A stretch of DNA of 64,000 nucleotides from Amycolatopsis sp. CA-126428 (GCF_002904335.1 NZ_PPHF01000187.1:62001-126000); one strand, 5' to 3'. Positions 1 to 7,858 are shown, counted from the first letter of the stretch. Program-made: numbers and translations. Notes: generated by a model from the letters alone, not told the origin.

Positions 1-1
1 G

Positions 2-1555
2 TTCTTCGGCGACAGCATGATCACGCCGGCGATGTCGGTGCTGTCCGCCGTCGAAGGTCTCAAGGTCGTCGACGAGTCGTTCGAAGGCTGGATCGTGCCG
101 ATCACCGCCGTGATCGCGGTGGGGCTGTTCCTCGTGCAGAAGCGCGGCACAGCGGCGGTCGGGCGTGTTTTCGGGCCGGTGATGATCGTCTGGTTCGCGG
201 TGATCGGCCTGCTCGGGATCACCGGCATCGCCGGGCATCCGGAGATCCTCAAGGCACTCTCGCCCACGTACGCGCTGGGCTTCATGATCGGCCACTTCGA
301 CATCGCGTTCTTCGCGCTGGCCGCGGTCGTGCTCGCGGTCACCGGCGCCGAAGCCCTCTACGCGGACATGGGCCACTTCGGCCGCAAGGCGATCACGCGG
401 GGCTGGCTGTTCCTGGTGCTGCCGGCCTGCGTGCTCAGCTACTTCGGCCAGGGTGCGCTGATCCTCGAGGACCCGGCCAACATCAGCAGCCCGTTCTTCC
501 TCCTCGTCCCCGGCTGGGGACGCCTGCTCATGGTGCTGCTGGCCACGGCCGCGACGGTGATCGCGTCCCAGGCGGTGATCACCGGGGCGTTCTCGGTCGC
601 GTCGCAGGCCGCCCAGCTGGGTTACCTGCCGAGGTTGCGGATCGCGCACACGTCGGAGACCGAGCGGGGCCAGATCTACGTGCCGTGGGTCAACTGGCTC
701 CTGCTGGTCTCGGTGCTGACGCTGATCTTCGCGTTCCGCAGCTCAGCCGCGCTCGCGTTCGCCTTCGGCATGGCGGTGACCGGCACGATCACCATCACCA
801 CGCTGCTGTTCTTCTACGTCGCCCGCGCGAAGTGGGGCACGCCGCGCTGGCTGATCGGGATCGGCGCGGCCGTGCTGCTGGTCGTCGACCTGCTGTTCGT
901 CGGGGCCAACCTGACCAAGCTGGTGCACGGCGCGTGGCTGCCGCTGCTGATCGGCCTGACGGCGTTCACGGTGATGATCACCTGGCAGCGCGGGCGCGAG
1001 GTCGTCACCGCCGAACGCGAACGCCGGGAAGGCTCGTTGCCGCAGTTCATCGAGCAGCTGCGCGACCGGGAGACCCCGACCATGCGGGTGCCCGGAACGG
1101 CGGTGTTCCTCAACCGCGGCGGCCGCACGGCACCGCTGGCCCTGCGCGCCAACGCCGGACACAACCACGTGCGCCACGAGCACGTGGTGATCCTGTCGCT
1201 GGAGACCGAGCCGGTCCCGCGGATCCCGGACGCCGAGCGGGTGACCGTCGAGGACCTGGGCTACCGGGACGACGGGATCGTCTTCGTCACCGCCCGCTTC
1301 GGCTACATGGAAACCCCGGACGTCCCGAGTGCCCTGGCGCAGCTCACGCCGGAGCAGACCGAGGGCCGGCTGAACCTGGAGGAGGCCTCCTACTTCCTGT
1401 CCAAGATCGAGCTGCTCCGCGGCAAGGAGCCGACCATGGCGGGGTGGCGCAAGCGGCTGTTCATCGCCACGTCCTACATCACCGCCGACGCCGCGGAGTA
1501 CTTCGGGCTGCCCCGCGACCGCACGGTGATCATGGGCTCCCACATCGAGGTCTGA
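2..1555 (+). CDS. kup: Kup-family potassium uptake permease, 5' truncated
   Basis: The reading frame is already open at base 2 and runs 517 codons, so the start lies outside the window. The first residues (FFGDSMITPAMSVLSAVEGL) match the conserved fourth-helix region of Kup/HAK/KT potassium:proton symporters. About ten hydrophobic segments follow, then a soluble C-terminal domain of about 150 residues, as in E. coli Kup. Family length is about 620 to 660 residues, so the missing part is roughly the first 100 to 150. Established role: low-affinity K+ uptake across the plasma membrane. It ends 6 bp before the stop of the convergent CDF gene. The family assignment is firm; substrate rests on family. 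Confidence 0.93.
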   Translation, partial: FFGDSMITPAMSVLSAVEGLKVVDESFEGWIVPITAVIAVGLFLVQKRGTAAVGRVFGPVMIVWFAVIGLLGITGIAGHPEILKALSPTYALGFMIGHFDIAFFALAAVVLAVTGAEALYADMGHFGRKAITRGWLFLVLPACVLSYFGQGALILEDPANISSPFFLLVPGWGRLLMVLLATAATVIASQAVITGAFSVASQAAQLGYLPRLRIAHTSETERGQIYVPWVNWLLLVSVLTLIFAFRSSAALAFAFGMAVTGTITITTLLFFYVARAKWGTPRWLIGIGAAVLLVVDLLFVGANLTKLVHGAWLPLLIGLTAFTVMITWQRGREVVTAERERREGSLPQFIEQLRDRETPTMRVPGTAVFLNRGGRTAPLALRANAGHNHVRHEHVVILSLETEPVPRIPDAERVTVEDLGYRDDGIVFVTARFGYMETPDVPSALAQLTPEQTEGRLNLEEASYFLSKIELLRGKEPTMAGWRKRLFIATSYITADAAEYFGLPRDRTVIMGSHIEV

Positions 1556-1561
1556 ACCCGG

Positions 1562-2623
1562 TCAGTACCGCGGTGTCCCGTGGTGCGCCACGGTTTCGTG
1601 CGCGGATCGGGCGTTGCCGGCGGGCTCGGTGTGGATGACCGCCGCGGTCAGCCGCGGCACCGCGTGCAGGAGCCGGTGTTCGACCTCGTGGGCGAGCTGG
1701 TGGGCCTGCGCGATGGTGAGACCGGCGTCGACCTGCACGCTGAGTTCGGCGCGCAGGGTGTGCCCGATCCAGCGCATTCGCACGTCGCCGGCGTCGTGGA
1801 CGCCGGTGGTCTCGCGGGCCGTGCGTTCGGCGAGGTCGACGGTGGCCGGGTCGACGGCGTCCAGCAGGCGGCGGAAGACCTCCTTCGCGGCGTCGCGGAG
1901 CACGAACAGGATGGCGACGGTGATGACGAGGCCGATGATCGGGTCGGCCGCGGGGAAGCCGAGGGCGACGCCGGCGGCGCCGAGGACGACGGCGAGGGAG
2001 GTGAAGCCGTCGGTGCGGGCGTGCAGGCCGTCGGCGACGAGGGCGGCCGAGCCGATCCGGCGGCCGACGGTGATGCGGTAACGGGCGACCAGCTCGTTGC
2101 CGGCGAAGCCGACGATCCCCGCGATGGCGACGACCCAGAGGTGTTCGACCGGCCGGGGGTCGAGCAACCTCAGGACGGCTTCGTAGCCGGCGAGGGCGGC
2201 CGAGGCGGCGATGAGGAGGACGACGAGCACGCCGGCGAGGTCTTCGGCCCGGCCGAGCCCGTAGGTGTAGCGGCGGGTGGCGGCGCGGCGGCCGAGCAGG
2301 AACGCGATCCCGAGCGGGAGCGCGGTGAGCGCGTCGGCGAAGTTGTGGATCGTGTCGCCCAGCAGGGCGACGGATCCGGTGACGAGCACCAGCGCCAGCT
2401 GGACCACCGCGGTCACGAAGAGCGCGGTGAAGGACCAGACCAGCGCGCGGATGCCCCGCTTGCTGGTCTCGAGCGCGGTGTCGACGCGGTCGGCGCTGTC
2501 GTGGCTGTGCGGCGTGAGCAGGTGCCGCAGCTGGTGCCGCAGCGCGGAGAGGCGGCCGGGCCGCGTCTGGCCGTGGGTATGGCCGTGGCCGTGTGGGTGC
2601 TGGTCGTGGCCCGGTGTTGCCAT
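1562..2623 (-). CDS. Cation diffusion facilitator (CDF) efflux transporter, long-N-terminus type
   Basis: This protein of 353 residues begins with a His-rich stretch (HGHGHTHG), a typical divalent-metal sensing or loading tail of CDF transporters. Six hydrophobic segments follow, with the paired HxxxD metal-site signatures in helix 2 (HNFAD) and helix 5 (HARTD), then a cytoplasmic ferredoxin-like C-terminal domain. An ATG 14 codons upstream is possible, but the ATG at 2623 puts the His-rich tail at the N-terminus. CDF proteins exchange Zn2+, Co2+, Fe2+ or Mn2+ for protons; the metal cannot be told here. It is divergent from an ArsR-like remnant starting about 50 bp away, suggesting it was once regulated by that repressor. 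Confidence 0.9.
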   Translation of the reverse strand: MATPGHDQHPHGHGHTHGQTRPGRLSALRHQLRHLLTPHSHDSADRVDTALETSKRGIRALVWSFTALFVTAVVQLALVLVTGSVALLGDTIHNFADALTALPLGIAFLLGRRAATRRYTYGLGRAEDLAGVLVVLLIAASAALAGYEAVLRLLDPRPVEHLWVVAIAGIVGFAGNELVARYRITVGRRIGSAALVADGLHARTDGFTSLAVVLGAAGVALGFPAADPIIGLVITVAILFVLRDAAKEVFRRLLDAVDPATVDLAERTARETTGVHDAGDVRMRWIGHTLRAELSVQVDAGLTIAQAHQLAHEVEHRLLHAVPRLTAAVIHTEPAGNARSAHETVAHHGTPRY

Positions 2624-2670
2624 CTTCGTCTCCGCTTTCGCCGAGCATCGAGGTGTCTTACCCAAGTTAG

Positions 2671-2823
2671 CTCGCCGCCGAGTCTTTCCGGCTCCTCGCG
2701 GACCCGCCCCGGATCAAGGTCCGGTGGGCCCTGCTGCACCACGTCGACCGCGACATCCGCGAGGAGCGGTCCGGCGAGCACGCCCAGCCGCACCGGCCGC
2801 GCGCCCGGCAGATCGGCAAGTGA
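2671..2823 (+). pseudogene. Remnant of an ArsR/SmtB-family metal-sensing repressor
   Basis: A frame of 50 codons reads ESFRLLADPPRIKVRWALLH, which is recognisably the first helices of an ArsR/SmtB winged-helix protein (usual form FRxLADPTRIxLLWALL). It is preceded directly by an in-frame TAG at 2668 and loses similarity about 25 residues in, before the recognition helix, so it has neither a start nor a DNA-binding helix. It sits divergently from a CDF exporter, exactly where an intact zinc or cobalt sensor is usually found. Similarity is judged by eye; a frameshift rather than a deletion could explain the lost C-terminal half. Confidence 0.6.
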
Positions 2824-2881
2824 CAGGTTCGGCGGTGAAGCCGTCCGTGGCCGCGGGTGGAGGGGCCGGCCTGGCTGCCGG

Positions 2882-4069
2882 TCAGCTGTCGGTTCCGTCT
2901 GCCGTGGTTCGCGCGCCGAGCACGGTCAAAGCGGCGACGCCGAGCAGGATGGCCAGGCCGAGGAACCCGGCGCCGAGGGTGGCCACCACGGCGATCGTGC
3001 CGACCAGCAGCGGGCCGCCGGCGTCGCCGAGTTCCCGGCCGACCTCGGCCGCGCCCATGGTCTGCCCGAGCCGCTCGGCCGGGGTGGCCGCGGCGAGGTG
3101 CGCGAACCCGAGCGGCGTCGCCAGCCCCACCCCGGCCCCGACCGCCACCGCAGCGGCCAGCACCCCGGTGACCCCGGGAACCACGGCGGCCAGCGCCATT
3201 CCGGTGGCGGCCAGGGCGAGCCCGCCGGCCATGCCGGCCCCGTCGCGCAGCCATCCGGCGTCGCGGGCGCGGCCGGACCACGGCTGAACCAGCGCCGAGC
3301 ACAGGGCCAGCAGGGACACGGCCGCGCCGGTGACCACCGGAGGCAGCCCGGCCGCGGCGCCGGTCACCGGCAGGAATCCCACGCCGACCGCCAGCGCCGC
3401 GGTCGTGGCGGCGAGCGTCGCGGTCGGGCGCAGGAAACCCGGGGACGCCAGGCGGCGGGCCAGGTCCAGCACGGTCTGGCGGGTTCGTGGCAGCGGTGGC
3501 GCGCTGGGCACGACCGCCGCCGCCCAGCCGGTGACGGCCAGCGCGAGGACGGCGAGGGTGGCGAACAGCAGCGGGAATCCGCCGAGGGTGATCAGGACAC
3601 CGCCGAGCAGCGGGCCGAAGGTGTAGCCGAGGCTCTTCCACGCGCCGTAGCCGCCGAACGCGCGGCCTTGCCGCTTCGGCGGGGACAGCCGGGCGACGAG
3701 CGTGCCGGCGGTGGGGGAGAACGCCGCCGCGGCGGCGCCCTGGCCCAGCCGGGCCAGTCCCACCGCGGCCGGGTTCCCGGCGAGGACGAAGGCGGCGGAC
3801 GCGGCGGCGAACGCGAGCAGGCCGCCGAGCAGGACCGGGCGGGGCCCGATCCGGTCGGCCAGCGACCCGAACACCGGCTTCAGGATCACCTCGGCGCCGT
3901 CGTAGAGCGCCAGCAACAGGCCCAGGGTGAGCAGGGAGGCGTGTTCGCCGCGGGTGTAGGCGCCGAGACTGGCGGCGATGCTGTGCGCGCCGAACGCCGT
4001 CACGAACCCCGCGGCGTACAACGGCCACAGCGCGACAGTGGAGCCGGGGCCGGGGGACTCGGTGCTCAT
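2882..4069 (-). CDS. MFS drug/metabolite exporter
   Basis: This 395-residue membrane protein has about 12 hydrophobic segments and the major facilitator loop 2-3 motif (GSLADRIGPRPVLLGG). The TM4-TM5 region has the Gly-rich, Pro-rich look of antiporters (YTFGPLLGG). I chose the ATG at 4069 (MSTESPGPGST) because the upstream alternative adds 28 Arg/Ala-rich residues with no homology look. Its start overlaps the stop of a small upstream frame in an ATGA arrangement. Likely a proton-driven efflux pump in the plasma membrane; the substrate is unknown. It lies between two metal-related gene groups but shows no metal-binding motif. Confidence 0.87.
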   Translation of the reverse strand: MSTESPGPGSTVALWPLYAAGFVTAFGAHSIAASLGAYTRGEHASLLTLGLLLALYDGAEVILKPVFGSLADRIGPRPVLLGGLLAFAAASAAFVLAGNPAAVGLARLGQGAAAAAFSPTAGTLVARLSPPKRQGRAFGGYGAWKSLGYTFGPLLGGVLITLGGFPLLFATLAVLALAVTGWAAAVVPSAPPLPRTRQTVLDLARRLASPGFLRPTATLAATTAALAVGVGFLPVTGAAAGLPPVVTGAAVSLLALCSALVQPWSGRARDAGWLRDGAGMAGGLALAATGMALAAVVPGVTGVLAAAVAVGAGVGLATPLGFAHLAAATPAERLGQTMGAAEVGRELGDAGGPLLVGTIAVVATLGAGFLGLAILLGVAALTVLGARTTADGTDS

Positions 4070-4188
4070 CCGCGCGACGCCGGCCGGGACGGACGTGGTC
4101 CGGTGGTCAGCGCGGGCCGCAGCGGGGTGTGCCCGGCGAGTTCGGCCAGCCACACGAGCGGTCGGCGGAGCTGGGTGCCGGCGCTCAT
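4066..4188 (-). CDS. Small uncharacterised ORF overlapping the MFS start
   Basis: A 40-codon frame (MSAGTQLRRPLVWLAELAGH and 20 more residues) ends in an ATGA overlap with the start codon of the MFS exporter. That overlap is the arrangement expected for translational coupling, but it could be accidental. No family is recognised, and composition is Arg/Pro/Leu-rich at the end. It could be a leader peptide or simply non-coding upstream sequence. Confidence 0.25.
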   Translation of the reverse strand: MSAGTQLRRPLVWLAELAGHTPLRPALTTGPRPSRPASRG

Positions 4189-4300
4189 GTCGTCCCTCGG
4201 CTCACATCTGGTGCAGGGCTCGGAAAACGAGTTCGGTGTACTCGGCGAGGCCCGGACCGGACGCTCAGCGGTGGCGCCCGCCGATGGTCGGGCTCCGCTC

Positions 4301-4332
4301 ACCTGGTCAGTGCGCGTCGGCGCTGACCAGGT
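4301..4332 (-). terminator. Hairpin between the M56 gene and the MFS unit
   Basis: ACCTGGTCAG at 4301-4310 and CTGACCAGGT at 4323-4332 form a perfect 10-bp inverted repeat. Pairing can extend inward through GCGC with one bulged base. It lies 15 bp past the stop of the M56 gene, so a terminator for that operon is the simplest reading. There is no T-run, so it would be of the actinobacterial U-less type, or alternatively an operator for the MFS unit. Confidence 0.55.
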
Positions 4333-4346
4333 AAGCGAAGCGCCGG

Positions 4347-5291
4347 TCACGGACAGGAGATCAGGCCGGTCCCGACGACCAGTCCGGCCGCCACGGTGGG
4401 CGGCGCCAGCAGCGCCAGACCGCCCACGGCGACGGCCGTCAGCCGCGTGGCGAATCGGGATCGGGGTTCCGGCGCGGTGGTGAGCCAGTGCAGCCGGATC
4501 GCGGTGTCGCCGCCCGACATGGCCAGTGCCCGGCGCGGTCCGCCGGCGGCGCGGATCGAGCGCAGCGCCGAGCCGAGTGGTTCGGGACCGCACCGGCCGG
4601 CCGCGGTCCGGTCGGCGGAGAGTTCGACGAGCAACCGGACCGCTCCGGGGAGTTCGCGCATCAGCGGCAGGAACCGCAGCGTGCGGCCGAGCACCTCGGC
4701 GACGGCGGTCAGCAGGTGGTGGCGGCCGTGGACGTGCGCGCGTTCGTGGGCCAGCACGGCCCGCAGCTCGGCGTCGGAAAGCCGGTCCTTGAGCCCGGTG
4801 CTGGCGACGATCAGCGCCCGGCGTCCGCCGAGGCTGTAGGCGATCGGCTCGTTCTCAGCGAGCCACAGGGTGGGCACCGGCCGGCTGGTCGTGGTTCCCG
4901 ACAGCCGGGGGGCTTCGAGATGGCGCCGGTGCAGGAGGTTGCGGCGCTGACGACGTCTCGCGGAAGCCAGTGCGAGCCGGCCGCCCACGCCGAGGACCAC
5001 GGCGCCGGCCGCGGTGGCGACGATCGGGTCGAGGCTCGGCAGGCCACCGTGGCCGACCGCCGACCAGCAGCCGTGCAGAACCCGCATGATCGCGGTCGCC
5101 GGTCCGTGGTCCGGCAGCACCAGCAGCACCACGCCGCCGATGGCACCGGCGATCACCCCGGTGGCGGTCAGCAGCCACCAGGCGATCGCTGTGCCGGGGG
5201 CGGCACCGGCGGCGGTCAGCCTGCTCAGCGGGTGCGGTGACCACCAGGCCACCAGCACCACGCCGAGCAGCAGAGCCGCCGCGGGGATCAC
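4347..5291 (-). CDS. M56 (BlaR1/MecR1-like) membrane metallopeptidase
   Basis: This 314-residue protein has membrane segments at about residues 1-20, 38-60 and 90-110, followed by a zinc-protease domain with HERAH at 182-186 and a downstream Glu in ELSAD (about 223) as third ligand. A last hydrophobic segment lies near the C-terminus. There is no C-terminal penicillin-binding sensor domain, so it is the short actinobacterial M56 type, not a full BlaR1. The GTG start overlaps the ancestral TGA of the upstream BlaI-like gene (GTGA), the standard coupled arrangement. Family role: the protease relays a signal that inactivates the BlaI repressor. Here the repressor frame is broken, so regulation may be altered. 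Confidence 0.88.
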   Translation of the reverse strand: MIPAAALLLGVVLVAWWSPHPLSRLTAAGAAPGTAIAWWLLTATGVIAGAIGGVVLLVLPDHGPATAIMRVLHGCWSAVGHGGLPSLDPIVATAAGAVVLGVGGRLALASARRRQRRNLLHRRHLEAPRLSGTTTSRPVPTLWLAENEPIAYSLGGRRALIVASTGLKDRLSDAELRAVLAHERAHVHGRHHLLTAVAEVLGRTLRFLPLMRELPGAVRLLVELSADRTAAGRCGPEPLGSALRSIRAAGGPRRALAMSGGDTAIRLHWLTTAPEPRSRFATRLTAVAVGGLALLAPPTVAAGLVVGTGLISCP

Positions 5292-5649
5292 CGCTTCCGC
5301 GGCTTCCGGCGCAGGGCCCGGCGGAGGATGTCCGACTCCTCCTCGGTCACGGCCGCGGCGAAGTGCAGCAGCACGGACTCCCGGTCGCCGGCCGAGTCGA
5401 GCACGTCCCGGAGGTTTTGCGCGGTGGCTTCTTCACGCGTCGTGGCCGCCTGGTCCGGTACGCGCGGCCGTCCAGTTCGCGGACGACCCAGTCCTTGCGG
5501 TGCAGGTTGTCCAGCACCGTCATGATGGTCGTGTACGCCAGCTCGCGGTCTCGGTTGACCTCGGCCAGGACATCCCGGACCTTCATGGGTTCCGTCGCGT
5601 TCCAGAGCACGTCCATCACCGACGCCTCGAGCTCACCCAACCGCCGCAT
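5288..5649 (-). pseudogene. BlaI/MecI-family repressor with a frameshift
   Basis: The N-terminal winged helix (MRRLGELEASVMDVLW and on to the recognition region around LAYTTIMTVLDNL) is a clear BlaI/MecI/CopY domain. About 65 codons in, near base 5454, the frame shifts: the continuous frame goes into Arg/Pro-rich nonsense and stops early. One frame over, the protein resumes as ATTREEATAQNLRDVLDSAG and continues to RRKPRKR, ending in a GTGA overlap with the M56 gene. Adding one base between 5454 and 5455 restores a normal protein of about 120 residues. The dimerisation tail is what is lost. It is either a genuine one-base deletion or a sequencing error. Confidence 0.8.
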
Positions 5650-5739
5650 GGCACCTCCGCGGCCAGGGTACTGCCTGCGGATCAGCCGACGACGCGTCGC
5701 GCACCGATCAGGTGCCGTTCGCCCCGCAACGGCCGCTGT

Positions 5740-5762
5740 TAGTACTAGGTGCACAAGTACTA
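5740..5762. promoter_or_regulatory. Candidate BlaI-type operator
   Basis: TAGTACT at 5740-5746 and AGTACTA at 5756-5762 form a perfect 7-bp inverted repeat with a 9-base spacer, about 90 bp upstream of the BlaI-like gene. BlaI/MecI proteins bind dyads built on TACTA/TAGTA half-sites, so this is the likely autoregulatory site. A further partial half-site (CAGTAGTC) follows. Confidence 0.6.
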
Positions 5763-5829
5763 GACAGGCAGTAGTCAGAGTCCGGTGAAGCGCCGGGCCG
5801 GTCTCGGTGACCGGCCCGGCGCACGGGGG

Positions 5830-6426
5830 TCAGCTCTGCGAGAGCATGCCCCGCATTTCGGTGATCTCCGCCTGCTGGGCGTCGATGATCTTCTGGGCGA
5901 GCGCCTTCGCGTCGGCGTTGCTGCCCTTCTGGAGCTCGGTCTTGGCCATGTCGATCGCGCCCTGGTGGTGCCTGATCATCATGTCGAGCCACATCTTGTC
6001 GAACTCGGCACCCTTGGCGCCCTCGAGCTTCTTCATGTCGGCATCGGACATCAGGCCGGGCATGCCGTGGTCCATGTCCGGCATCGCCGACGACGTGGTC
6101 CCGGCGCCCCAGCTGGTGAGCCAGCCCTGCATCGTCTTGATCTCGGGGTCCTGGGCCTTCTCGATCCGGCTCGCCAGGTCGATCACCTTGGGGTTGGTGC
6201 TGCGGGACGGCACGAGCTTCGCCATGTCCAGTGCCTGGCTGTGGTGCGGGATCATCTGCTGGGCGAACGCGATGTCGTCGGCGTTGTGGCCCGCCTGCTG
6301 ACCCGGCGCCGGCGCGGAGGTCGACGGCATCCCGGACATCCCGGACGGGGAGTCGCTGCTGCTGCAGGCGCCGAGGAGAACGGCGGAGGCCAGCGCGATG
6401 CCGCCGATGACAAGTGTTTTGCGCAT
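5830..6426 (-). CDS. DUF305 lipoprotein
   Basis: This 198-residue protein has a lipoprotein signal: a short basic start, a hydrophobic stretch and a lipobox LLGAC with Cys21. The mature part carries two copies of the DUF305 motif (AQQMIPHHSQALDMA near the start, MIRHHQGAIDMA later), giving paired HH sites, plus a Met-rich stretch (MPDMDHGMPGLM). DUF305 folds as a ferritin-like helical bundle and is often found near copper genes. A periplasmic-side copper-binding role is inference from the His/Met content and the copper operon nearby. A second DUF305 gene lies at 14,028. Confidence 0.9.
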   Translation of the reverse strand: MRKTLVIGGIALASAVLLGACSSSDSPSGMSGMPSTSAPAPGQQAGHNADDIAFAQQMIPHHSQALDMAKLVPSRSTNPKVIDLASRIEKAQDPEIKTMQGWLTSWGAGTTSSAMPDMDHGMPGLMSDADMKKLEGAKGAEFDKMWLDMMIRHHQGAIDMAKTELQKGSNADAKALAQKIIDAQQAEITEMRGMLSQS

Positions 6427-6486
6427 GACAAATCCTTCGCTGTGAGTTCTTGGGGAAATCGATCGGTACCGCGTGGGTCCGGTCGA

Positions 6487-6882
6487 TCACACCCGCAACA
6501 CACAAAGCGAAGTGAGGACCGTGCGCCCCAGTCTGTCGGGTGGGCGCTCGGGGCGCGCCGACCTGGGCGAGCCGGTCGTCGCCGCCGATAGCGCGGCCGA
6601 CCGGGAAAACGACCACAGGGCAAGCAAGGCGAGCAGTGCCGCACCGGCGGCGGACAACACGGCGAGGCACAGGTGCAGGAGGCCGTGCGCGTCGCTCGGC
6701 ATGTCCGGGTGCTCGTCACCGGGCGCCGCGGCCGGTCCGGTGTCGAGTTGTGCCGCCGACATGGAGTTCATGGGGGACACCGACGCGCCGTCCGACATCC
6801 CGACGTGGTGCATGGCGACAACGCACCAGGCGAGCGCGAACAGCAGGATGACCTGCTTGACGCCGGCGAGGCGAGTCGTCAT
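6487..6882 (-). CDS. DUF6153-like small membrane protein
   Basis: This 131-residue protein starts MTTRLAGVKQVILLFALAWC: one membrane helix, then MHHVGMSD, a His/Asp/Met-rich extracellular stretch, then DAHGLLHLCLAVLSAAGAAL, a second helix with a conserved-looking HxxLHLC motif. This is the layout of the small DUF6153 proteins that accompany actinobacterial copper-resistance genes. The frame is open upstream without a stop, so it is joined in frame to a degraded coiled-coil coding segment; the ATG at 6882 gives the normal protein. Function is unknown. Confidence 0.7.
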   Translation of the reverse strand: MTTRLAGVKQVILLFALAWCVVAMHHVGMSDGASVSPMNSMSAAQLDTGPAAAPGDEHPDMPSDAHGLLHLCLAVLSAAGAALLALLALWSFSRSAALSAATTGSPRSARPERPPDRLGRTVLTSLCVLRV

Positions 6883-6911
6883 GGCTCCACCGTACCGACC
6901 CGCGCGATCGC

Positions 6912-7532
6912 CGGCGCTCAGGGTCTTGTCGGCCGCCTTGATCTGCTCGATCTGGTCGTCGAGCGTCTTTTGCTTGGCCTTGATGTCCTCGGTCAGCTTG
7001 GCCGCGGCGTCCCGCGCGTCCTGCGCGCGTTTCACGGCGTCCGCGGCCTTGGCGGCAGCGGCATCGGCCTGCTGGACCGCGCCGGTGAGGTCGGTCATCG
7101 CGCCGTTCTTCTCGGTCGCGAGGACTTCCAGCGCCGAGGAGCGGTCCAGGAAGTCCTGTGCGGACGGACCGGACAGCAGCGCGGACAGCTTGTTGAGCTG
7201 GACGCCGCCGGTGAACGAGGCGCCGGCGAACTTGTCGACTTCGGCCTGGTACTTCTTCTGGTTCTCGCTGGGCTTGGCGCCCTGGTCCTTGGCCGCGTCG
7301 AGGTCACCGGTGGCCTTGTCGAGCTCACGTTGCCTGGCGTCCTGGTCGCTCCGGGCTTTGAGCAGGTCTTCGTTGAGCTTCCCGGCCTGCGCCGCGAGTT
7401 CGCGGTACTTGGCCAGCGCTTCCGACCCGGAGGGGGGAACTTGCCGGAAGGGACTGGGGCGGCGGTGGCCGTCGGCTGGGCGACGGTGACCACGAGAATC
7501 ACCGAGGTCGCCGCGAGAATGCCTGAAACCAC
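6912..7532 (-). pseudogene. Truncated, frameshifted secreted coiled-coil protein (NlpC/P60-type N-terminus)
   Basis: The GTG at 7532 begins a good signal peptide (ILAATSVILVVTVAQ, ending TATAAPVPSG). At a run of six C (minus strand, about 7436-7441) the frame is lost. One base over it resumes as SGSEALAKYRELAAQAGKLN and continues for about 170 residues of Ala/Lys/Asp-rich heptads. This matches the N-terminal coiled coil of actinobacterial RipA-like NlpC/P60 endopeptidases. The protein then ends abruptly at ADKTLSA, so the catalytic NlpC/P60 domain is missing, and the same frame continues into the DUF6153 gene. The frameshift could be a homopolymer error, but the missing domain is a real truncation. 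Confidence 0.65.
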
Positions 7533-7665
7533 GCGCCTGATTACGCTGTGCTAGGCGGCATAGTACTGACTGCGATAGTGGATCCGTGGTCAACGCGCAG
7601 TACTGCTCAGCCGCACCCTGCTCGCCGGAATCGGTGTGGACGAGACTCAGCTCACTTGAAACCCA

Positions 7666-7680
7666 TACCCCCTAGGGGTA
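7666..7680. promoter_or_regulatory. CsoR-like copper operator
   Basis: TACCCC (7666-7671) and GGGGTA (7675-7680) flank CTA, matching the TACCC-N-AGGGGTA type of site bound by the Cu(I) sensor CsoR. It is about 85 bp upstream of the CopZ/secreted protein/CopA unit, so copper-induced derepression of that unit is likely. No csoR gene is visible in the window. Confidence 0.7.
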
Positions 7681-7765
7681 CGTTGAAGCCATGAACGGCT
7701 ACGGCGGCGAAGGCCGGCGCGCGCCTCGTCAAGTCCTGAGAGCGCGTCCCGCGAAGGAGAACGCC

Positions 7766-7858
7766 ATGACCACCGGCACCTACACCGTGACCGGCATGGC
7801 CTGCTCGCACTGCGTGGCTTCGGTCAGCGAGGAGGCCGGTTACCAGCTCGCCGGGTAG
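7766..7858 (+). pseudogene. copZ: CopZ-type copper chaperone with an internal deletion
   Basis: A frame of 30 codons with a good ribosome binding site (AAGGAG, 7 bases upstream) reads MTTGTYTVTGMACSHCVASV and ends SEEAGYQLAG. The first 20 residues are the start of an HMA copper chaperone including the metal-binding MxCxxC. The last residues are the normal end of such proteins. Roughly 38 residues covering the middle two strands and a helix are missing, and the seam lies at a GAGGAG repeat, consistent with an in-frame deletion. It keeps the metal-binding Cys pair but cannot form the full ferredoxin-like fold. The promoter and downstream genes are intact. Confidence 0.7.

Noticed and set aside
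1580..4483. Plus-strand open frame of 967 codons
   Set aside because: It spans two clear minus-strand membrane proteins and consists of low-complexity Gly/Glu/Arg sequence. Only the short ArsR-like part in another phase looks like protein.
7691..7768. Upstream start for the CopZ frame at ATG 7691
   Set aside because: It is in phase but has no ribosome binding site and adds 25 residues unlike any chaperone; the ATG at 7766 has AAGGAG.
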